Of a DNA stretch of 5,348 nt, positions 4,796 through 5,348 are shown piece after piece (the stretch's first letter is position 1; each line of letters begins with the position of its first letter). Source of the stretch: DATDYW01 sp036516995 (GTDB lineage: Bacteria > Patescibacteriota > Minisyncoccia > Phycocordibacterales > JAACPR01); the NCBI GenBank assembly GCA_036516995.1, contig DATDYW010000032.1:1-5348 (forward strand), given 5' to 3'. Made by a program: the position numbers and the translations under genes. Below the pieces are notes generated by a model. That model was not told where the DNA came from and did no database searches. It saw only the letters and a list, made by a program, of their open reading frames with translations.

Positions 4796-5348
4796 GTGCC
4801 TCGCCTCTACCCAATCGGTCTCCTCGCGCTCGCGCTCGCTACCCTCGCCACGCCTGGTTTTTCTTTTGCCGCCGCGCCCGCCGTCCGCGTTTTGCCCGGG
4901 CCTGCCGCCGCCGGCACCGACCCGGTGACCATCAGCCGCCTCTCCGCCGTCACCAGCGAGGACAGCAAGCGGGCGATCGTCGCCTGGGACATCGCCGAGG
5001 CTGCCGCGGCGCACGTGAGCGTCAGCTGCCGGTGGCTCGGCAGAGGCTCCGGCCGGGTCGTCGTCTCCTCCCGCGCCGGCTGGAGCCACCGCGTCTCCTG
5101 CGACGGCAAGAGAACGAAGGTCGGCACCGCCTCGGGCGACGCCCCGACCGTGGAGGTCTACTACGCCGGTTCCTCGAAGAAGGGGCTAACTTTGACCCTC
5201 CAGCTCGCCACCTCGCGCGGCTTCGCCACGCCGTTCGGCGATCCGGTTGTCCCAACCATCAGCTTCAAGATGGCGAGCCCCGGCACCTCCAAGGCTGCCT
5301 CCGACGCCAAGGTCGTGCCGCAGAGCGCCGGCGGCTCGTCCTTCGAGT
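4796..5348 (+). CDS. Secreted protein, unrecognised, two-cysteine type (second of tandem pair; 3' end cut)
   Basis: The frame is open from GTG 4796 to the window end (184 codons plus one base). It begins with a good signal peptide: MPRLYPIG, hydrophobic LLALALATLA (9-18), and probable cleavage after FSFA (residue 25). The mature part has strand-like segments (VTISRL, HVSVSC, RVVVSS, TVEVYY, LTLTLQL), so an extracytoplasmic beta-rich domain is likely. Cys78 and Cys102 are its only cysteines so far and match the pair in the preceding gene in position and context. From residue 140 it continues beyond where the neighbour ends, with a Ser/Ala/Lys/Gly-rich stretch (about 160-182) that may be a linker to a further domain. 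GTG 4769 is an in-frame alternative start adding nine residues. The function is unknown. Confidence 0.72.
   Translation, partial: MPRLYPIGLLALALATLATPGFSFAAAPAVRVLPGPAAAGTDPVTISRLSAVTSEDSKRAIVAWDIAEAAAAHVSVSCRWLGRGSGRVVVSSRAGWSHRVSCDGKRTKVGTASGDAPTVEVYYAGSSKKGLTLTLQLATSRGFATPFGDPVVPTISFKMASPGTSKAASDAKVVPQSAGGSSFE

Noticed and set aside
4655..5255. Several minus-strand open frames opposite the second secreted protein
   Set aside because: The plus-strand frame has a signal peptide, beta-strand pattern and a cysteine pair similar to its neighbour; the minus-strand products are Arg/Gly/Ala-rich without motifs.

Overview
This is a GC-rich bacterial window with short gaps between genes, both strands in use and many GTG starts. 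No rRNA, CRISPR or phage genes are visible. Three proteins have the flavour of high-GC Patescibacteria/CPR (Parcubacteria-like) genomes: the isoaspartyl methyltransferase-type protein, the AAA_33-type P-loop kinase and the CapA-like protein. A tRNA gene without encoded CCA is compatible with this. The assignment is recalled family resemblance, not a search, and is only moderately supported.

Layout from left to right. A protein-L-isoaspartate O-methyltransferase-like gene runs leftward off the window edge (1-606, minus). A divergent P-loop kinase-like gene follows (671-1396, plus) and ends at a strong intrinsic terminator. Next is a complete 731-bp IS1595-family insertion sequence (1470-2200), with one intact transposase on the minus strand, perfect 18-bp terminal inverted repeats and a 9-bp direct repeat. 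It sits in the T-tract of the terminator of the next minus-strand gene, an unrecognised protein with a Lys/Ala/Pro-rich linker (2248-2994). A divergent CapA/PGA_cap-like protein follows (3115-4128, plus), then tRNA-Arg(CCG) (4156-4227). Last come two consecutive plus-strand genes for secreted proteins (4282-4719, and 4796 to the window end). Their cores look related to each other, each with a V-x-V-S-C segment and a second Cys 22-24 residues later.

The genes do not form one pathway: the left part is housekeeping-like and the right part is cell-envelope or secreted. The most interesting signals are: (1) a recurring TANNNT hexamer 6-8 nt before the start codon of several genes, with little Shine-Dalgarno signal, suggesting leaderless transcription; (2) the tandem pair of unrecognised secreted two-cysteine proteins; (3) the clean insertion of the IS into a terminator U-tract, which was duplicated so the terminator remains whole. 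No multi-gene defence or biosynthetic system is evident.
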